From: Allacma fusca
Lineage: Eukaryota > Arthropoda > Collembola > Symphypleona > Sminthuridae
Direction: 5' to 3'
NCBI GenBank assembly: GCA_947179485.1
Contig: OX359249.1
Span: 43,076,250 to 43,140,249, forward strand
DNA length: 64,000 nucleotides
Part shown: piece by piece, positions 59,095 through 64,000 of the stretch
How the letters are laid out: each line of letters opens with the position of its first letter
How positions within the stretch are numbered: the stretch's first letter is position 1
Program-made: the position numbers and the translations under genes
The notes under the pieces: model-generated
The model's database searches: none
Seen by the model: only the letters and a program-made list of their open reading frames with translations
What the model was told of the DNA's origin: nothing

Positions 59095-60927
59095 TTGACA
59101 TGGACAAGGGTATTTAGACTACCATTTAAGTCAATACCACACCAGTCAATAGTACCTAAATCCATGAAATTAAATCCATCCGAAGCAAAGGTTATGGATG
59201 CGGAAATAAAGACCTTGATTCTTAAGGGGGCTATAAAACCTTGTGAGCATAGTAATGGGGAATTTATCTCACAGGTCTTCTTAATACCAAAACCTAATGG
59301 CTCAAAGAGATTTATTTTAAATTTGAAAAAACTTAATACATTCTTGGAATGCAATCACTTCAAAATGGAGGACATTCGTTTGGCCTCAAAATTAATATGT
59401 CAAGGCGACTACATGTGTAAACTTGATCTCAAAGATGCATATTTCCTTATTCCCATTGCAAAGCGTGATAGAAAATATTTACGATTCTACTGGAACAATC
59501 TTCTGTATGAATTTTGTTGCTTGCCTTTCGGGCTTTCTGTAGCACCCTGGCTATTCACAAAACTTCTCAAACCTGTTGTGGGGTACTTGAGGACGAAAGG
59601 CTACCGATTAGTTGTTTATATAGATGACATGATTATTTTTTCGTACTCGCACTTTGATTGTGAGAGGGAAATTTCAGTGTGTATTTCCGTTTTAGAATCT
59701 CTGGGATTTATTATAAACTTTGAAAAATCCATGTTACAGCCTTCCCAAGAATGCGAATATTTGGGATTTCTTTTCAATTCCAAGGATATGACAATAAAAA
59801 TACCCGACAAAAAATGCCAACAAATCTGTCAGACAATTAATACGTTCCTTCAGTTGTCTTCATGCAAAATCCGACGGTTCGCAAGATTATTGGGCATACT
59901 TAACGCAGTTTGTAAGGCAGTTCAATATGGTACACTGTATACTAAGTCCCTCGAAAGACTCAAGTTCATAAGCCTCTTACAGTGCAAGGGTAATTATGAA
60001 GGGAACATGCCAATCACCTTAGCAGCTAAAAAGGATCTGCAGTGGTGGCTAAAATCGATACCATTGAGTTTTAAATCCGTTAAAACGGTAAATTATAAGT
60101 ATACAATTTTCTCCGACGCATCCAGAACAGGCTGGGGTGCCTGCATGGGTAACAAGAAAACACATGGGTTTTGGACGCGAAGAGAGCAACAATTTCATAT
60201 AAATCATTTAGAATTATTAGCAGCTTTTTATGCTTTACAGTGCTTTGTAATAAACGAATATTCTTGCGATATTTTGCTTCGTATAGATAATACGACGGCA
60301 ATAGCTTATATTAATCGAATGGGTAGTGTACAGTTTGACGATTTAAACTCTTTGTCACGAACACTCTGGCAATGGTGCGAGTTACGTAATATTATGGTGT
60401 TTGCCAGCTACATTGCGTCAGCGGAAAATATTACTGCAGACAGAGAGTCAAGGGTACTAAGCGATGACTATGAATGGTCTCTAGATCACAACGTTTATAA
60501 TGACCTCTGTAAGAAATTCGGCACTCCGGAAATAGATTTGTTTGCTACATATGGAAATTCTAAATGCCGTATGTTTGCTAGTTGGTACCCAGATCCTTAC
60601 TCTAGCTACGTAGACGCTTTCACAGTTACTTGGAGGTCCTTTTATTTCTATGCCTTTCCTCCTTTTGCCATGATACTGAGAGTTTTACAAAAAATTGCGT
60701 CTGAAGAAGCATGTGGAATTGTAATTGTTCCGGACTGGCCAACACAGGCATGGTTCCCCATGTTTCGGGACCTATTGGTATCACCGGCAGTTAAGATTAA
60801 CCCACGGAAAACACTTTTGTCTTCTCATTCCAGAGCTCAACATCCACTGTGGAGGTCCTTGTCCCTGTTGGCCGGCAAGCTTTCCGGCAAGGGTTCAAAA
60901 AACAAGGGGTACCTGAAAGCTGCATAG
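59095..60927 (+). CDS. DIRS reverse transcriptase and RNase H
   Basis: 610 codons. RT landmarks: L-D-L-K-D-A-Y-F (first Asp, about 110 to 117), L-P-F-G-L-S-V-A-P-W, and Y-I-D-D-M near 175. RNase H near 335 to 470 with I-F-S-D-A-S, H-I-N-H-L-E-L-L-A and R-I-D-N-T. The tail has the DIRS-specific block E-I-D-L-F-A-T and Y-A-F-P-P-F. The frame stays open upstream to overlap the end of ORF1 (A-G-R-L-Q-Y-F is conserved there), and its 3' end overlaps the recombinase frame by 79 nt; overlapping frames are usual in this family. Confidence 0.93.
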   Translation: MTWTRVFRLPFKSIPHQSIVPKSMKLNPSEAKVMDAEIKTLILKGAIKPCEHSNGEFISQVFLIPKPNGSKRFILNLKKLNTFLECNHFKMEDIRLASKLICQGDYMCKLDLKDAYFLIPIAKRDRKYLRFYWNNLLYEFCCLPFGLSVAPWLFTKLLKPVVGYLRTKGYRLVVYIDDMIIFSYSHFDCEREISVCISVLESLGFIINFEKSMLQPSQECEYLGFLFNSKDMTIKIPDKKCQQICQTINTFLQLSSCKIRRFARLLGILNAVCKAVQYGTLYTKSLERLKFISLLQCKGNYEGNMPITLAAKKDLQWWLKSIPLSFKSVKTVNYKYTIFSDASRTGWGACMGNKKTHGFWTRREQQFHINHLELLAAFYALQCFVINEYSCDILLRIDNTTAIAYINRMGSVQFDDLNSLSRTLWQWCELRNIMVFASYIASAENITADRESRVLSDDYEWSLDHNVYNDLCKKFGTPEIDLFATYGNSKCRMFASWYPDPYSSYVDAFTVTWRSFYFYAFPPFAMILRVLQKIASEEACGIVIVPDWPTQAWFPMFRDLLVSPAVKINPRKTLLSSHSRAQHPLWRSLSLLAGKLSGKGSKNKGYLKAA

Positions 60928-61835
60928 ACACTATGTTATCCTCAATGACCGTATCAACTTTAAACCAATATTCGTCTGCAATAAAAGGTTGGCATGCCTA
61001 CTGCCAACACGAAAATGTCGACCTTTTTAGCTCCTCAACGCAAAATGTGTTACAATACTTACAGAAAATGTTTGAGGAAGGGGCTTCATATGCCACACTA
61101 AACACCATCAGATCCGCTGTATCTTTAATCTCAGGTGGAAGCATAGGTCAAGACCAAAATGTTTCTCGATTTTTTAAGGGGCTCGGGAATTTAAGACCTC
61201 CTAAGCCACGCTATGACCAAACATGGGATCCTCAGCTTGTTCTTACTTACTTAAAGTCTCTCCCTAACACGGCCGAATTGGGGCTAGAAAAACTGACCCT
61301 TAAGCTCGCAGGTCTACTGGCATTAACTACAGCTCATAGAGTTCAGACGTTCTCAAAAATAAAGCTACAAGATATTAAATTCGATAATGAAGGGACGAAG
61401 ATCTTGGTTTCGGCAAGGATAAAAACGTCAAGAATTTCAAAACCCCAACCATGTCTATATCTTCCAAGTTTTAAATCAGACCCAGAGTTATGTCCCAACA
61501 TTACTTTGCTTGCGTACCTAAACCTTACTGCATCCTTACGACACGACTGTGAATCCTTGTTTATATCAATAACAAAACCTCACAAGGGAGTTACTGCACA
61601 GACTATAGGCAGATGGATAAAAATATTGCTGAAAAACAGCGGTATTAATACAGATACTTTTTCTGCTCATAGTACTAGGCACGCTTCAACTTCAGCAGCC
61701 TCCAGACAAGGCGTAAATATCGAAGTCATTCGCAAAACAGCAGGCTGGACGCCATCGTCATCAGTTTTTGCAACTTTCTACCAACGTCCGATTGTAGATA
61801 ATACAGTTTTCTCAAATTCTGTCCTAAAAATGTAA
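60849..61835 (+). CDS. DIRS tyrosine recombinase
   Basis: 328 codons. N-terminal SAM-like core-binding region (about 20 to 120), then the catalytic domain with Arg in T-A-H-R-V-Q-T (R164), H-S-T-R-H (H274, R277), A-G-W (W300) and the nucleophile in F-Y-Q-R-P (Tyr 311). It joins the circular DNA intermediate into the genome, in place of a DDE integrase. Confidence 0.93.
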   Translation: MEVLVPVGRQAFRQGFKKQGVPESCIDTMLSSMTVSTLNQYSSAIKGWHAYCQHENVDLFSSSTQNVLQYLQKMFEEGASYATLNTIRSAVSLISGGSIGQDQNVSRFFKGLGNLRPPKPRYDQTWDPQLVLTYLKSLPNTAELGLEKLTLKLAGLLALTTAHRVQTFSKIKLQDIKFDNEGTKILVSARIKTSRISKPQPCLYLPSFKSDPELCPNITLLAYLNLTASLRHDCESLFISITKPHKGVTAQTIGRWIKILLKNSGINTDTFSAHSTRHASTSAASRQGVNIEVIRKTAGWTPSSSVFATFYQRPIVDNTVFSNSVLKM

Positions 61836-61920
61836 TTTCAAGGCCATTGAATATGAATAAAATTGGTGCGATCAGAGAATTGCTTGACAGTGGTTTCCGG
61901 TTTGCACTTTAAACAACTAC

Positions 61921-62026
61921 CATGTAATATAGAGGACGAGTCCTGAAATATAATTAGATGATTAAACTAAACTTACCTTGCGGTTTAATCATAATTATAT
62001 GAAGAGACTCGTCCGAATATATTACA
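61921..62026. repeat. DIRS internal complementary region
   Basis: First half complements the left outer end, second half complements the right outer end, meeting at TAATTAGATGATTAAAC. In DIRS elements this region templates completion of the ends and circle formation. Confidence 0.9.
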
Positions 62027-62093
62027 CCCGCCCTCCCAGTCATTTCGCGTAATGCTCATGACTCCCCAATAAACAAACCGGAAATGCTTTAAA

Positions 62094-62274
62094 AGAATGA
62101 CCGTTATGGATGTAATAGTGATACCATGCGGGATAGTGAGAAGTGAGATTTTAAGTCTTTAAATTTCGTGGACCAATGCATAGATGGAGACTACTACCAT
62201 GTAATATATTCGGACGAGTCTCTTCATATAATTATGATTAAACCGCAAGGTAAGTTTAGTTTAATCATCTAATT
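62094..62274. repeat. DIRS right inverted terminal repeat
   Basis: AGAATGACCGTTATGGATG onward mirrors the left repeat. The outer 65 bp (CGGACGAGTCTCTTCATATA and beyond) differ from the left end and are copied in the internal complementary region. Confidence 0.9.
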
Positions 62275-64000
62275 CTCTTTCCTTTCAAATTATTCATCCT
62301 AAACACCAACCTAGGTCACTACTGCGTTGTAAGGGAACCTAAAAAAATATAGTCGCGATTCTAGTTGACAATTGGCATTTCAGATTGCTCCAAAAATCAT
62401 TAAGCAACGTAGTTGAAGGATATGTAGAATATTTATTGAAATAAAGGTTTTTCATCATTTGTCAATTTGATTGCTGAAGAAAAGAAACAAGATGTCGGAA
62501 TTTTCTTGATATCACGTATCTTTGGAACCAATACTTTCTTACAGAACAGCTATACATCCCCCCAGCACGGCGTGCTTTTTAAAAATCTCAAGATATGTGG
62601 GAGCTTGTGTTTAAATATTATTCCGATAAATATTATGTTAGAAAGTTTGTTAAATGAAATTTGAACAAGGTTTGGGAAAACATTGAATTCCTTAGCAGTA
62701 ACTAGATTTTTAATCAACTTTTTTATTCATAATCAAGAAATGCAGTGAGTACAGGTAACAATAAGTATTATTATACAACGTTGCATAAATTACAAGATCA
62801 AGGTTTCAATAAATGTCGTAGATTTCACTTAGCTCTCATCCTTTTATTTTTCTTAGTAAAAACTTACGCACTTACATTATATTTACGCACTTATATACTC
62901 ACTAGTACATATTTGCAAACTAAGTTGTTTTTGTAAAATAATTCCAGAACGCGTTACACACCGGATGAGTGTTGCATTAGAATTTACATATCTATATGTA
63001 CATATGTTAATTTTATGTCACTTGCATTCTGACTGAGTAAATTAATTTTCACTCGTAATTTCAAAGGGAGTACTATGAAGTTTCCTCCTGTCCCAACGTC
63101 TCACAAAAGTGCGTGCGTCCGTACAGGCTTCTATTTTGTTTCCATCAACAATGTAATTACAAATTCGGGTCGGGGGATTCACAAACGGTTAACTTTTCGG
63201 TACCCAAATTTCACCTCCAATAATATGCACGTCACAAAAGATTCACTGTTTAGAGTATCTGGTTCCACTACAGTATTTCTTCAAGTCCTGTGTACTGTAA
63301 CTGTATACTCAAAATGACGATTCTTTCGAAGATAACTCATGTATCCTCGTCAATATAATGTGTACAGTATAAAAACAAATTTAGCGACATTATATTACGA
63401 ATACATACAATTTAATAGCGCGTGTAGCGTGATCAACTACTGGGATTTTAAGAATTTTGCTACAATAATGACAACGTGCAGTTTTCTACAGACATAGAAT
63501 ATCGTTCGGTGTTCGGTTACTCTATTTCATATTATTTATTCGTCGTACTTAATTTTATGCGGTCCAGTCACAGAAACAATTTGCAGATGTTTTGTAAGCA
63601 CAAGTACATAAAAGAATATACTTATACAAGGGTTGAGTTTAATTTAAAATTGATCTCTCGCGGTAGTAATTACCACAACTATACTTCCATAATTGACATT
63701 CTACGACAGGGACCCACTAATGAAAGCATATAAGAGGTGGCTTACTCCGAGTTACCTTTCCTGGTAACTTCATCAGTAGTTCAACAGTCCCTCAACATGA
63801 ACATATTAAATTTTGGAACACAACTCTGTGACAATATTTCTTCTCTCAATAAAAAAAAGTAAAATAATTTCAGCAGTTATGAGTAATTATTCATAATTTA
63901 TGCATGCAGAGCTGCGTCGCTATTGTGGACACCTTCTTGTAAAAGAACGTTATATGGCATGGAACTAAATTCTTTTACATTTTGTAACAAACGTAAGGTC
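62275..64000. other. Gene-poor right flank
   Basis: AT-rich. Short plus frames at 62467, 62745, 63075 and 63476 have no recognisable domain and no splice-phase support. Confidence 0.35.

Larger units (their letters stand above)
57494..62274 (+). mobile_element. DIRS-type retroelement, looks whole
   Basis: Inverted terminal repeats (57494 to 57632 and 62094 to 62274), three long open frames (SR-rich ORF1, RT/RNase H, tyrosine recombinase) and an internal complementary region (61921 to 62026) matching the joined outer ends. This is the DIRS layout, distinct from LTR elements and from PAT/Ngaro elements with split direct repeats. No target duplication, as expected for tyrosine-recombinase insertion. 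Open frames and matching ends suggest a young copy. Confidence 0.92.

Overview
The window is AT-rich animal DNA, most likely arthropod. The evidence is short GT-AG introns (35 to about 300 bp), a GT49 beta-1,4-glucuronyltransferase gene, and a dense mix of non-LTR, Penelope, Bel/Pao, Gypsy, DIRS, Tc1, hAT-like and Polinton remnants. The species cannot be named from the sequence. There is no bacterial-style operon, rRNA gene or CRISPR array, and I recognised no tRNA gene.

Layout. Position 1 to 3.3 kb: a LINE copy lies inside what looks like a large intron of a B4GAT1-like host gene on the minus strand, whose last exon must lie off the left edge. 4.0 to 11.9 kb: a 7.9 kb composite bounded by 21-bp inverted ends and the 8-bp direct repeat GAATATTC, filled with smaller elements, a minisatellite and a long hairpin. 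12.3 to 18.1 kb: three hAT-like non-autonomous elements, one split by a LINE and one holding a smaller element. 18.1 to 19.3 kb: Bel/Pao fossils in opposite orientations. 21.6 to 27.5 kb: a Gypsy-type fossil split by a Jockey/CR1-like LINE and by a short hAT-like element. 27.5 to 33 kb: gene-poor DNA with one short hAT-like element and a Polinton polymerase fragment. 33.5 to 37.5 kb: a larger Bel/Pao fossil. 37.6 to 40.2 kb: a possible Polinton polymerase N-terminal part and a multi-exon gene whose start resembles DUF4806 proteins. 40.2 to 43.4 kb: a hAT-like element, a rearranged Tc1 transposon and a Penelope remnant. 43.9 to 49.1 kb: a Tnp2 (CACTA/EnSpm-like) transposase gene facing away from a six-exon gene with a BEN-like domain. 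51.4 to 57.2 kb: three more hAT-like elements, one nested. 57.5 to 62.3 kb: a DIRS retroelement that looks whole. 62.3 to 64 kb: nothing recognised.

The main theme is short elements with 8-bp target duplications and 9 to 20 bp inverted ends, usually beginning CAG, CAA, CAT or TAG. Most have long subterminal tracts built from one short word repeated many times, and the word differs between groups (GTAACG, CAAGTTC, AAATAC, TAGGC, CCCTCG, CTGGTCC, GAAGG, ATCCCGC, TTCCAAT and others). Perfect or near-perfect target duplications support about thirteen of them. The arrangement recalls the subterminal transposase-binding repeats of plant Ac/Ds elements, but here many word codes sit in one 64 kb window.

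How parts relate. The only clear ordinary host gene is B4GAT1. The Tnp2 transposase, the BEN-like gene and the DUF4806-like gene may be transposon cargo or host genes; the first two form a divergent pair about 0.9 kb apart. Nesting gives relative ages: LINE copies are younger than the hAT-like and Gypsy elements they split, and several hAT-like elements are younger than their hosts. The DIRS element, with open frames and matching ends, looks like the most recent large arrival.
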